The notes under the pieces were generated by a model, which worked only from the letters and a program-made list of their open reading frames with translations, was not told the DNA's origin and ran no database searches. This document shows positions 1-8,138 of a stretch of 64,000 nucleotides of DNA, one piece after another. The translations under genes and the position numbers were made by a program. Origin of the DNA: an uncultured bacterium (GTDB taxonomy: Bacteria; Actinomycetota; Coriobacteriia; Coriobacteriales; Atopobiaceae); contig CAJMPT010000002.1 in assembly GCA_905215465.1 (NCBI GenBank), positions 1 through 64,000 on the forward strand, given 5' to 3'. Positions within the stretch are counted from its first letter, which is position 1; every line of letters starts with the position of its first letter.

Positions 1-2150
1 ACGAGGGCCTGGACGGCACCGAGCTCGCCATCTCCGAGTCCCAGGAGCGCATGGCCGTGGCCCTGGCGCCCGAGGACGTGGAGGAGTTCATGTCCTACGC
101 CCGCGAGGAGAACCTCGAGGCCACGGTCATAGCCACCGTCACCGAGGAGCCGCGCCTCAAGATGGTCTGGGACGGCGCCACCATCGTGGACGTCAGCCGA
201 GAGTTCCTGGCCTCCAACGGCGCCCCCAAGTCCACCTCCGTCCACGTGGGCAAGCCCGAGGCCTACTCCCACACCTGGGCCGGCTCCACGCTTGCCGAGA
301 AGCTCCACTCCCTCGTGACCGACCTCAACGTGGCCTCCAACAAGGGCCTCTCCGAGCGCTTTGACTCCACCATCGGCGCCGCCACGGTGCTCATGCCCTT
401 CGGCGGAAAGACCCAGCTCACGCCTGCCATGGCCATGGCCGCCAAGCTGCCCGTGGACGGCGAGACCACCACGTGCTCCGGCATGGCATGGGGCTTCAAC
501 CCCTACCTCATGAGCGCCAACCAGTTCACCGGCGCCTACCTCTCCGTCGTTGAGTCCGTGAGCCGCCTGGTTGCCGCCGGCTTCGAGCACCGCGACTTCT
601 ACTTCACCTTCCAGGAGTACTTCGAGAAGCTCGGCTCCAACCCCAACCGCTGGGGCAAGCCGGCCGCCGCCGTGCTGGGCGCCCTTATGGCCCAGGTCGA
701 CCTCGGCATTGGCTCCATCGGCGGCAAGGACTCCATGTCCGGCTCCTTCGAGGACCTGGACGTACCGCCCACGCTGGTCTCCTTTGCCACCGGCCTGGGC
801 AAGGTCGCCCGCGTGACCTCCCCGGAGCTCAAGGGTGCCGGCCACAAGGTGGTGGCTGTGGTCCCCGAGTACGAGGCCGACGGCATCACGCCCAAGGCGG
901 AGTCCCTTCTCGCCGCGTTTGACGCCGTGGAGGCCCTGGTGGGCTCCGGCTCCGCGCTGGCCGTCTCTACCCCGGGCTATGGCTGCGCGGCCGAGGCCCT
1001 GTTCAAGATGTGCGTGGGCAACCAGCTGGGCCTGGACGTGGCGCCCACCTACGACGCGGACTCGCTCTTCTGTCCGGCCTATGGCAGCTTCATCGTGGAG
1101 CTTGCCGACGAGGCCGAGCTGCCGCAGGTGACGGACGGCGTCACGTGCGCGTTGCTGGGCATGACCACCGAGGCCTACGAGCTCGTGGCTGCCGGCCAGA
1201 CCGTTGACCTGGCCGAGCTGCAGGAGACCTGGGAGGGCGCCATCGAGTCCGTCTTCCCGTACCGCGCAGGCGGCGAGAAGGTCAAGAAGGTCAGCTTTGA
1301 CGTTGCGGCCCAGGGCGCTTCTCGCCCGGCACCAGCCATCCACGTGGCCAAGCCGCGCGTGGTGATTCCGGTCTTCCCGGGCACCAACTGCGAGTACGAC
1401 ACCGCCCGTGCCTTCGAGCGCGCCGGCGCCATTCCCTCCACGCTGGTCATCAACAACCTCACGCCGGAGGCCGTGGCCGAGAGCACCCACGAGCTGGTGC
1501 GCCGCATCCACGAGAGCCAGATCGTCATGCTGCCGGGCGGATTCTCGGGCGGAGACGAGCCCGACGGTTCGGCCAAGTTCATCACCGCGTTCTTCCGCGC
1601 ACCCGAGGTCACCGAGGCCGTGCGCGACCTGCTGCAGGCCCGCGATGGCCTCATGCTGGGCATCTGCAACGGCTTCCAGGCCCTGATCAAGCTCGGCCTG
1701 GTGCCCTACGGAGACATCCGTCCCATGGACGAGACCTGTCCCACGCTGACCTTCAACACCATCGGCCGTCACCAGAGCCGCCTGGTGCGCACGCGCGTGG
1801 CGTCCAACCTGAGCCCGTGGCTCTCCAAGTGCAGCGTGGACGACGTGCACACCATTGCCATCAGCCACGGCGAGGGCCGCTTTGTTGCGTCTCCCGAGCT
1901 GGTTGAGCGCCTGGCGGCCGCCGGCCAGATTGCCACGCAGTACGTCGACGAGAACGGCGAGCCGGGGATGAGCCTGGACGTCAACCCCAACGGCTCCGTC
2001 CTGGCCGTCGAGGGCATCACCTCGCCCGACGGTCGCGTCCTGGGCAAGATGGGCCACACCGAGCGCAGCGGCGAGGGCCTGTACAAGAACGTCCCGGGCA
2101 ACAAGTACCAACCGCTGATCGAGGGCGGAGTGAGTTACTTCACGGAGTAG
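1..2150 (+). CDS. purL: Phosphoribosylformylglycinamidine synthase, C-terminal part (5' end outside window)
   Basis: This enzyme converts FGAR, ATP and glutamine to FGAM in cytosolic purine synthesis. The open frame enters from the left edge (codons from base 3), so the first visible ATG at 51 is internal: the residues just before it read SESQERM, a typical PurL segment. About 715 residues are visible. The first part carries the second AIRS-like ATP-binding half (GGKDSMSGSF near residue 240). From about residue 445 there is a class I glutamine amidotransferase domain with the nucleophile in LGICNGFQ and the later His/Glu in ISHGEGRF. It is therefore the large single-chain type with its own glutaminase, not the PurL/PurQ/PurS type. 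A terminator follows immediately. Confidence 0.96.
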   Translation, partial: EGLDGTELAISESQERMAVALAPEDVEEFMSYAREENLEATVIATVTEEPRLKMVWDGATIVDVSREFLASNGAPKSTSVHVGKPEAYSHTWAGSTLAEKLHSLVTDLNVASNKGLSERFDSTIGAATVLMPFGGKTQLTPAMAMAAKLPVDGETTTCSGMAWGFNPYLMSANQFTGAYLSVVESVSRLVAAGFEHRDFYFTFQEYFEKLGSNPNRWGKPAAAVLGALMAQVDLGIGSIGGKDSMSGSFEDLDVPPTLVSFATGLGKVARVTSPELKGAGHKVVAVVPEYEADGITPKAESLLAAFDAVEALVGSGSALAVSTPGYGCAAEALFKMCVGNQLGLDVAPTYDADSLFCPAYGSFIVELADEAELPQVTDGVTCALLGMTTEAYELVAAGQTVDLAELQETWEGAIESVFPYRAGGEKVKKVSFDVAAQGASRPAPAIHVAKPRVVIPVFPGTNCEYDTARAFERAGAIPSTLVINNLTPEAVAESTHELVRRIHESQIVMLPGGFSGGDEPDGSAKFITAFFRAPEVTEAVRDLLQARDGLMLGICNGFQALIKLGLVPYGDIRPMDETCPTLTFNTIGRHQSRLVRTRVASNLSPWLSKCSVDDVHTIAISHGEGRFVASPELVERLAAAGQIATQYVDENGEPGMSLDVNPNGSVLAVEGITSPDGRVLGKMGHTERSGEGLYKNVPGNKYQPLIEGGVSYFTE

Positions 2151-2182
2151 AGCTACAGGCTGCAAGGTTTTAGCTGCAAGAG

Positions 2183-2216
2183 AGGCCCCTTCCGCCGTGC
2201 GCGGAGGGGGCCTTTG
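2183..2216 (+). terminator. Intrinsic terminator after purL
   Basis: The stem AGGCCCCTTCCGC pairs with GCGGAGGGGGCCT across a very short loop about 33 bases after the purL stop and is followed by TTTG. The stem is strong but the U-tract is short. Confidence 0.75.
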
Positions 2217-2250
2217 CCGTGGCGCCGGTGACAGTAGCGACGGCGCCGGG

Positions 2251-2391
2251 CTTCTCGGCTTACGTGCTTCTCGGCTTACGTGTATTGAAATATTGATACA
2301 CGTAGCGGGGTTTTGCACAAAGGGGCCGTACATGTACGGGGGTTTCTCGCAAAACGGGCCTACGTGCATCAAGGTTTTAATACACGTAAGG
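2251..2391. repeat. Array of TACGTG dyads in the purL-exporter intergenic region
   Basis: The 390 bases between purL and the exporter hold no convincing gene. They contain an exact 16-bp tandem repeat (2251-2266 and 2267-2282, each ending TACGTG). Two 28-bp dyads of form TACGTG-N16-CACGTA lie at 2277-2304 and 2361-2388, and a 14-bp perfect palindrome CCGTACATGTACGG at 2326-2339. The linkers between them resemble each other (GGGGTTTTGCACAAAGGGGCC and a variant). This looks like a set of operator-like or mobile repeat units; the function is unknown. Confidence 0.7.
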
Positions 2392-2542
2392 CGAGACGGG
2401 CATTGGGCCGAAGACGCCCCGCCCACGGCGTCGTCAAAGTTACGCCTTGCAAAGATATGGGCAGGCGGCCGCGCGCGCCGGCCGCGGCCGCCCATAATCA
2501 GTCAGGCAGCACGACTAAGACAAGAGAACGGAAGGCAACCGC

Positions 2543-3538
2543 GTGACCAGCAAGACCGCAACCGATAAGCCCCAGGGCAACGCAAGCATCTTCTCCACCA
2601 CGCCGGGGCTGTTGACCGCGTGCCTGGGGGCGTGCCTGTTGTGGGGCTCGGCGTTTCCGTGCATTAAGATCGGCTACGGGCTCTTTGGCATCGACGCCTC
2701 CGACGTGGCGTCCATCATCGCGTTTGCTGGCGCGCGCTTCCTCATCTCTGGCGCGCTGGTCATCGTGACCATGACCCTGGCGCGCCGGCGCCCCTACGTG
2801 CCCGCCCGAGCCGACTGTCCCTGCGCGGCAAAGCTCTCCGTGTTCCAGACCAGCCTCCAATACCTGCTGTTCTACGTGGGCCTTTCTCGCAGCGAGGGCG
2901 TGACCAGCTCAATTATCGAGGCCAGCAACACGTTCTTCATCGTGCTTCTGGCCGTCTACGCTTTCCGCACGGAGCGCATGACGGCGCGCAAGGCCCTGGG
3001 CTGCATCGTTGGCTTTGCGGGCGTGCTGCTGGTCAACCTCGGCGGCAGTGCCTCCGGCAGCATGAACTTCTCGCTGGACGGCGAGGGGCTGGTGTTTCTC
3101 TCCACCCTCTCCGCGGCTGTCTCCAGCAACCTCTCAAAGCGCTACTCCCGCGAGCACGACCCGGTGCTCGTCTCTGGCTGGCAGTTTGTGATCGGCGGCG
3201 CAACGCTGCTGGTGGCGGGCCTTGCCATGGGCGGACGCGTGGCGCCGGCAGACGCCGCCAACCCGCTCCCGGCGCTGGCGCTGCTGACCTACATGGGCTT
3301 CATCTCCGCGGCGGCCTACTCGTTGTGGTCCATGGCCCTGGCAGCCAACCCGGTTTCCCGCGTGGCGGTCTTTGGCTTCATGAACCCGGTCTTTGGCGTC
3401 GTGCTCTCCGCCCTTCTCCTCGGCGAAACCAGCGTGGTCAACCCCGTGCTGGCCGTGGCCGCCCTCGTGCTGGTCAGCATCGGCATCATCGTGGTCAACC
3501 GCGAAGGAGACAACAAAGCGGGGGCGAAGGCTGCCTGA
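2543..3538 (+). CDS. DMT superfamily (EamA-type) transporter
   Basis: A 331-residue inner-membrane protein with about ten hydrophobic segments arranged as two EamA repeats. The opening LLWGSAFPCIKIGYG and the second-half AAYSLWSMALAANP are typical of drug/metabolite exporters. A GTG start at 2543 is preceded by a purine-rich ACGGAAGG. The substrate cannot be told from sequence; amino acids and small metabolites are usual for the family. It is followed by a short intergenic region with an operator-like dyad and a TetR regulator, which may control it or its neighbours. Confidence 0.88.
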   Translation: MTSKTATDKPQGNASIFSTTPGLLTACLGACLLWGSAFPCIKIGYGLFGIDASDVASIIAFAGARFLISGALVIVTMTLARRRPYVPARADCPCAAKLSVFQTSLQYLLFYVGLSRSEGVTSSIIEASNTFFIVLLAVYAFRTERMTARKALGCIVGFAGVLLVNLGGSASGSMNFSLDGEGLVFLSTLSAAVSSNLSKRYSREHDPVLVSGWQFVIGGATLLVAGLAMGGRVAPADAANPLPALALLTYMGFISAAAYSLWSMALAANPVSRVAVFGFMNPVFGVVLSALLLGETSVVNPVLAVAALVLVSIGIIVVNREGDNKAGAKAA

Positions 3539-3601
3539 CCATGGCTTCATTGGCTTCTTTATGTACGGTCTTGACATGCATGCTTTTGCGCGGCTATCTT
3601 C

Positions 3602-3623
3602 CGGCGAGAAGAACTTCTCGTCG
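3602..3623. repeat. Inverted GGCGAGAAG repeat downstream of the exporter gene
   Basis: CGGCGAGAAG and CTTCTCGTCG face each other across 2 bases. The 9-mer GGCGAGAAG recurs in many places of the host arms, often just after stop codons, and may form part of weak terminators here. Confidence 0.6.
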
Positions 3624-3667
3624 GCCGCTCCATTCTTTGCTCAGAAAATGCCGCATCGCAGGGCATT

Positions 3668-3702
3668 TGAACCTTTACTCGGGTATATTGTTCAAAGGTT
3701 CA
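3668..3702. promoter_or_regulatory. Operator-like dyad upstream of the small ORF and tetR
   Basis: A perfect 9-bp dyad, TGAACCTTT and AAAGGTTCA, spans 35 bp. A TATATT element (3684-3689) lies between its arms and could be a -10 box; no good -35 is visible. It sits 19 bases before the small ORF at 3721, which is followed by a TetR gene, so autoregulation is the simplest reading. Confidence 0.5.
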
Positions 3703-3720
3703 TCAGAGCGAGGAGGTGGC

Positions 3721-3870
3721 ATGGGCGTCATCGCAAACAGGGGCATTTCGTCCCCCGGCATGCCCCTCTCGGCCCGCGTGTGGGTCCAGGTCTTTGTGAA
3801 CGGCAAGGCGTATCCGCTGGCCGAGGCTTGGACGGCCCGCCTGAGGCAATGCGTTCTCACCGTGCTCTAG
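3721..3870 (+). CDS. Small hypothetical protein (49 aa) leading a tetR operon
   Basis: A short ORF with one of the best ribosome-binding sites in the neighbourhood: AGGAGGTGG directly before the ATG. The product begins MGVIANRGISS and is slightly basic, with no obvious signal or membrane segment. It ends 42 bases before the TetR start, suggesting co-transcription from the dyad-containing promoter region upstream. I do not recognise the protein. It could be a leader peptide or simply a small orphan. Confidence 0.5.
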   Translation: MGVIANRGISSPGMPLSARVWVQVFVNGKAYPLAEAWTARLRQCVLTVL

Positions 3871-3912
3871 CAGCACGAACGCGCATTTTTCCCAGATCGG
3901 ATTGGAACCACC

Positions 3913-4503
3913 ATGAGCCTCAGCAACAACAGCAAGACCAACGCCACCGCCAAGCCCCTTGGCCGCCGCGCGCGTCGCACGCGCCAGGCCATCAAGGAGA
4001 GCTTTGCCTCCCTTGCCACCGGCCGTCCCCTTGAGGACCTCACCGTCAAGGAGGTCATGGGGCGCGCCGGAGTCAACCGCGCCACGTTCTACGCGCACTT
4101 CTCCAACATCGACGACCTGGAGCGCGCCATGGAGGTGGACGCCGCCGAGCGCACCATCGAGCGCGCGGAGCGCATGCGCGAGTCCGGCGAGCGCGGAGAA
4201 GGCGAGCTTCCCATGGTTCTTGCCTGCCTGCTTGACGACCGCGACGCCTGCCGGTGGCTCCTGGGCCCGCAGTCGCTCGGTGCCGGAAAGGCCGTTCTGG
4301 CCGGCCACCTGCACCAGCACTACTTGCAGCGAATCCTTGCCACGGAGGGCATGACCTCGCTGCGCGCCAACTGCCTATTTGACTATGCCTTTGACGGCGC
4401 CTTTGGCGTCCTTGTCCGCTGCCACGACCAGGGCGCGGACTCCCGCGAGACCCTCTCCACCCTCCGCGACCTGCTAACGGGGACGCTCTTGTTCGCCTGG
4501 TAA
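3913..4503 (+). CDS. TetR/AcrR family transcriptional regulator
   Basis: A 196-residue DNA-binding repressor. Residues about 15-70 form the TetR helix-turn-helix: RRTRQAIKESFASL, then LTVKEVMGRAGVNRATFYAHFSN, the canonical recognition-helix pattern. The C-terminal ligand domain is divergent, as usual, so the inducer is unknown. It is preceded by a 49-aa ORF and an inverted-repeat operator candidate and followed by a YeiH-type membrane protein; any of these or the upstream exporter may be its target. Confidence 0.9.
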   Translation: MSLSNNSKTNATAKPLGRRARRTRQAIKESFASLATGRPLEDLTVKEVMGRAGVNRATFYAHFSNIDDLERAMEVDAAERTIERAERMRESGERGEGELPMVLACLLDDRDACRWLLGPQSLGAGKAVLAGHLHQHYLQRILATEGMTSLRANCLFDYAFDGAFGVLVRCHDQGADSRETLSTLRDLLTGTLLFAW

Positions 4504-4578
4504 AAGGGACGCTCTTGGATGGGACGGGGACGCCACCGTCGCGCGGCGAGAAGCCCGTCTTGCCGATACCCCTGCCCA

Positions 4579-5655
4579 ATGCCGTATCATCTCCCCTTAG
4601 ACAACCGACACGAGTTTTGGGAGATCTTCTTGAAGCGTATCAAGCAACTGGGGCTGGGCTGCCTGTTCTGCCTGGCCATCGCCGTTCTCGCATGGATTCT
4701 GGGCAAGCGGGTCGAGGTGGTGGGCGGCCCCGTCTTTGGCATCCTCATCGGCATGTTGCTGGCCGTGGCAACGGGCGGCCGCGACACCTCCAGTCTGGCG
4801 CCCGGCGTCAAGTTCACGTCAAAGTACGTGCTTCAGGCGGCCGTCGTTGTGCTGGGCTTTGGCCTCAACCTGGGGCAGGTAGCCAAGGTTGGCGTCACGA
4901 GTCTGCCCGTCATCGCGTCAACCATCACCACCTCGCTTGTGGTTGCGTATGTGATGTGCCGTGCGCTCAAGGTGCCCGGACGGACGGCCACGCTCATCGG
5001 GGTGGGGTCCTCTATCTGCGGAGGCTCCGCCATTGCCGCCACGGCGCCCGTCATCAAGGCCGACGACGAGGAGGTGGCGCAGGCCATCTCGGTCATCTTC
5101 CTGTTCAACGTCATCGCCGCGCTCATCTTCCCCACGCTGGGAAGCATGCTGGGCCTCACCAACGAAGGCTTTGGCCTGTTTGCCGGCACCGCCGTCAACG
5201 ATACGTCCTCGGTCACGGCGGCCGCCGCGGCCTGGGACGGCATGCACCCCGGCGCCAACACGCTGGACGCCGCGACCATCGTCAAGCTGACGCGAACCCT
5301 CGCAATCATCCCCATCACGCTCGGCCTGGCCTTTTGGCAGATGCGCCAGGAGCGGCGCTCCGGCGGAGAGGCCAGCAGCACGTTCAGCCTGCGCCGCGCC
5401 TTCCCCACCTTTGTGGCCCTCTTCGTGCTGGCAAGCATTGCCACGACGGTCCTGGCGCTTCCCGCCAGCGTGACCGCACCGCTCAAGGACCTCTCCAAGC
5501 TCCTGATCATCATGGCCATGAGCGCCGTCAGCTTCAACACCAACATCGTCAAGCTCGTGCGCACCGGCGGCAAGCCCATCGCCCTCGGCGCGTGCTGCTG
5601 GGTCGCCATCGCCCTGGTCAGCTTGGGCATGCAGCACGTCATTGGCATCTGGTAG
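4579..5655 (+). CDS. yeiH: YeiH/UPF0324 family membrane protein (putative sulfate exporter family)
   Basis: A 358-residue protein with about ten membrane segments. The family hallmark GVGSSICGGSAIAATAPVIK lies near residue 140, and a GTAVNDTSSV segment follows. The ATG at 4579 lacks a clear Shine-Dalgarno sequence; an in-frame TTG at 4630 is preceded by GGGAG six bases away and may be the true start. The family is linked to sulfur or anion transport in other bacteria, but transport has rarely been shown. Palindromic GGCGAGAAG repeats follow the stop codon. Confidence 0.85.
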   Translation: MPYHLPLDNRHEFWEIFLKRIKQLGLGCLFCLAIAVLAWILGKRVEVVGGPVFGILIGMLLAVATGGRDTSSLAPGVKFTSKYVLQAAVVVLGFGLNLGQVAKVGVTSLPVIASTITTSLVVAYVMCRALKVPGRTATLIGVGSSICGGSAIAATAPVIKADDEEVAQAISVIFLFNVIAALIFPTLGSMLGLTNEGFGLFAGTAVNDTSSVTAAAAAWDGMHPGANTLDAATIVKLTRTLAIIPITLGLAFWQMRQERRSGGEASSTFSLRRAFPTFVALFVLASIATTVLALPASVTAPLKDLSKLLIIMAMSAVSFNTNIVKLVRTGGKPIALGACCWVAIALVSLGMQHVIGIW

Positions 5656-5658
5656 CTC

Positions 5659-5680
5659 TGGCGAGAAGGGCTTCTCGCCG
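5659..5680. repeat. Perfect GGCGAGAAG inverted repeat after yeiH
   Basis: GGCGAGAAG (5660-5668) and CTTCTCGCC (5671-5679) pair exactly across 2 bases. The position just after a stop codon and before GAGGGGTTTCTT suggests a terminator role. Confidence 0.65.
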
Positions 5681-5709
5681 AGGGGTTTCTTGTCCGGGCG
5701 GCAGGGCTC

Positions 5710-5820
5710 TTCTCGCCGTGAACGCCTGGGGTTGCAAAACAGCCGTTCAGTGAATGCCTGAATTGAAGACAGGCGTTCACTGAACGGCTGAATTGCTATG
5801 GCAGGCGTTCACGGCGAGAA
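5710..5820. repeat. Nested palindrome (two concentric hairpins) between convergent genes
   Basis: The outer arms at 5710-5728 and 5802-5820 are 19 bp and perfectly complementary. The inner arms at 5740-5760 and 5770-5790 are 21 bp with one mismatch and a 9-base loop. Both pairs contain related GTTCA/TGAAC cores. The element could act as a bidirectional terminator for yeiH and the leftward Toprim gene, or be a mobile palindromic repeat. Confidence 0.85.
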
Positions 5821-5826
5821 ACGCAG

Positions 5827-5858
5827 CCCGGCGGCCACACGGCCCGGCGGCCACACGG
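5827..5858. repeat. 16-bp tandem duplication
   Basis: CCCGGCGGCCACACGG occurs twice in direct succession (5827-5842 and 5843-5858), just downstream of the leftward Toprim gene's stop codon. Confidence 0.85.
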
Positions 5859-5876
5859 CCGCAGGACCGCCTCCCC

Positions 5877-8015
5877 CTACAAATCCTGCTTGGTGAGGAT
5901 CTCTTGGGGGATGAGGCCGCACTTCTGGATGATGGACGAGAAGTACGCGGCCTGTTCGTCGGTCAGGCCCTCCAGCATGGAGGAGAAGTCCTGGACCTCG
6001 ACGTTCTCCTGCGTGGTGCGCTCGTTCTGGTCCGGGTCGGGCCAGCGCTCCATGGCGCGATCGAGCATGAGGCGGTAGGCCGGCATGAACGGCGTCACCT
6101 TGTAGCGGCCCTCGAGCATTGCTGTCAGGCGCTGCAGCAGGTTGAGGCCCGCGCGGTCGATGTCGCCCCAGTACAGGACCTCGACGGTCTCGGCACCTAG
6201 GGTCTCCAGCATGCCTGCCAGGCGGTTGTTCTCGATGACGGGGTTGCCGCCGCCGAGCACTACGCCGTGAACGCGCTCGCCCAGGATGAGGGAACGACCG
6301 TCCTCGTACATGAGGTCGCGCACGTCGAGCCAGGGGTCGAGGTTCTCGGTGACCAGGATCTTCATGTTCTTGCGGCGGCGCGGCACGTGGTAGAGCATGT
6401 CGGCCTTGGGCGTGAGGCGGTGGCCGATGAGGTCGTCGGCGCCCATGGCGCGCAGAAGCTTGTGGCCGTCTGAGCCGTACTCAAAGAACTTCTCGTTGCC
6501 GCCCATCTTGTAGGCCAGCTGGCGGCGCGTGAGGTCGCCGGGAAGCTCGCCCTTCTGCAGCGCCACGTCAATGCCGCGCAGCTCGCGCTCGTAGAGGGTA
6601 AAGGCGCCGGGGTGCGAGAGCAGCCAGCCGTTCATCCAGAGCCTGGGGTCAAGCTGCACGATCTGCTCGCGCAGGGCGGTCTCGGACTCGCCACCGCGGC
6701 GGACATACGGCACGTCGGAGAGACTGTCGCCGCGCGGACGACGCTCCAGGCCGCGACGGCCGCGACCACGAACGCGGGCGCGCCCGCCGGACCTTCCGTC
6801 CGTGCGAGCCTCCTCGGCAGGGGCGTCGGCGGGCGCAACGGTGGCGTCCTCGACAACGGGAGCGTCCTCGGCAACGGCCTCGGCCGTCGCGGCAGCCTCA
6901 ACCTCAGGCGTCGCCTCGGCCGCATCGCCCTTCTCGGCGAGAAGTGCCTCTGCCTGCAGCTCGTTGGCCACGGCGCCGGCCTCGGCCTCCACGGCGTCGG
7001 ACTCCTTGGCCAGAAACTCCTCGGCGGCGGCGCCCTTCACCACGATGTCCTCAACGGGCTTCTTGGTCCTGCGACGACGCGTGCGCTTCTTGGGAGCCTC
7101 CTTGGCGGGCGCGGAAGCCTGGTCGGGGGCGGCGGCACCGGCTGCGTCGGCAGCGGACCCAGAGACGGCCTCAGGCTCGCTGGCAGCCGCAGCGGCGGCC
7201 TCGGGCAGCGCTGGGGCCTCCTTGGCAGCCGGTAGCGCGGCCTTCTGGGCGCCGGCAGCCTTCGCGGCGGACTTCTCATCGCCGGCATCCTTCGCAGACT
7301 TCCGCGCCTTCGCGGGCTTCGCGGCGGTGCCGGCGGGCTTCTCGTCGCCGCTGGCCTTCGCGGACTTCTCGGCCTTCTCCGCAGCCTCGGCCTTTGCCTT
7401 GGCGCGGGCGGCGCGGGCTCCTCTGCCGGGCCTGACGGACTTCTTCTTGGCCTCGGCCTCCGGCTCCGGCTCAGCGGCAACCTCAGCCTCGGCGGCCGGC
7501 GCGGCCTCGGCAGCCGCGGCGTCCCCCGCAGCCTCCGCGGCGTCCCCCGCAGCCTCCAGCTCCGCGACCTTCTTCCTGCGCGTCCTGCGCCTGCGGGCCG
7601 GCTTCTTCTCGGCCGGCGGCTCCTCGGCGGCAGCGCCGTCCTTCTCGCCGGTCGCACCGCCGTCCGAAGCGCCCTCCGCCGAGGCGGAGGCAGCCTCGCC
7701 AGAGGTCCCCGCCTCCTCGCCCAGGCCCTCGGGCACGCGCAGGGTGAAAGCCTCGCCGTCGCCCTCGGCGTCCACAGCGGGCACGCGGTCGAGCACCTTG
7801 GCCTTGGCCACCTCGATGAGCGCGCTCTGGTACTCGCCGAACTTCTCGGTCGCACGCTCGAGGTCGGCGTCGGTAATCTGCTCGCCCTTCACGCGCACGA
7901 GCGCGGAGGCCAGGCTGCCGGCAAAGCTGCGCTGGGCCGCCGGAAGGGCATGGCACAGCACGTCAGTTATGTAATTGATACTCTCTCGCTCTTGCAAGCT
8001 GAGCTTTCTTGCCAT
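5877..8015 (-). CDS. Toprim protein with JetD-like (DUF2220) C-terminus and long Ala/Glu/Lys-rich middle
   Basis: A 712-residue protein in three parts. Residues 1-95 form a small, mostly helical domain (MARKLSLQERESINYI). Residues about 105-420 are low complexity, rich in Ala, Glu, Lys and Pro with KPARRRRTRRKK-like basic patches. The last ~280 residues resemble the C-terminal Toprim domain of the Wadjet nuclease subunit JetD: an acidic residue in ILVTENLD, the glycine-rich VVLGGGNPVI, then VLYWGDIDRAGLNLL with the metal-binding DxD. No JetA, JetB or JetC is nearby, so this is an orphan. The start is ATG 8015, preceded by AAAGGTG, rather than a TTG at 8033. Inference: a DNA-binding or DNA-cleaving protein with a disordered basic linker; the role is unknown. 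Confidence 0.75.
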   Translation of the reverse strand: MARKLSLQERESINYITDVLCHALPAAQRSFAGSLASALVRVKGEQITDADLERATEKFGEYQSALIEVAKAKVLDRVPAVDAEGDGEAFTLRVPEGLGEEAGTSGEAASASAEGASDGGATGEKDGAAAEEPPAEKKPARRRRTRRKKVAELEAAGDAAEAAGDAAAAEAAPAAEAEVAAEPEPEAEAKKKSVRPGRGARAARAKAKAEAAEKAEKSAKASGDEKPAGTAAKPAKARKSAKDAGDEKSAAKAAGAQKAALPAAKEAPALPEAAAAAASEPEAVSGSAADAAGAAAPDQASAPAKEAPKKRTRRRRTKKPVEDIVVKGAAAEEFLAKESDAVEAEAGAVANELQAEALLAEKGDAAEATPEVEAAATAEAVAEDAPVVEDATVAPADAPAEEARTDGRSGGRARVRGRGRRGLERRPRGDSLSDVPYVRRGGESETALREQIVQLDPRLWMNGWLLSHPGAFTLYERELRGIDVALQKGELPGDLTRRQLAYKMGGNEKFFEYGSDGHKLLRAMGADDLIGHRLTPKADMLYHVPRRRKNMKILVTENLDPWLDVRDLMYEDGRSLILGERVHGVVLGGGNPVIENNRLAGMLETLGAETVEVLYWGDIDRAGLNLLQRLTAMLEGRYKVTPFMPAYRLMLDRAMERWPDPDQNERTTQENVEVQDFSSMLEGLTDEQAAYFSSIIQKCGLIPQEILTKQDL

Positions 8016-8110
8016 GTGGGGCACACCTTTCAAACATCAGAACTCAAGGTCAAAACCTCAGACCAACATACAAGGGCAGCCCGGCGCCCCGCAGGCCAGG
8101 CCACCTCCTC

Positions 8111-8130
8111 GACGAGAAGCGCTTCTCGCC
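8111..8130. repeat. GGCGAGAAG inverted repeat downstream of tsaE
   Basis: GACGAGAAGC and GCTTCTCGCC form an uninterrupted 20-bp near-palindrome 9 bases beyond the tsaE stop codon. The remaining bases between tsaE and the leftward Toprim gene show no other feature. Confidence 0.6.
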
Positions 8131-8138
8131 GGCAGGCC

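Noticed and set aside
6800..7700. Several long frames on both strands in the Ala-rich region as separate genes
   Set aside because: They result from GCC/GCG-rich low-complexity codons of the JetD-like protein; only its frame continues into conserved domains on both sides.
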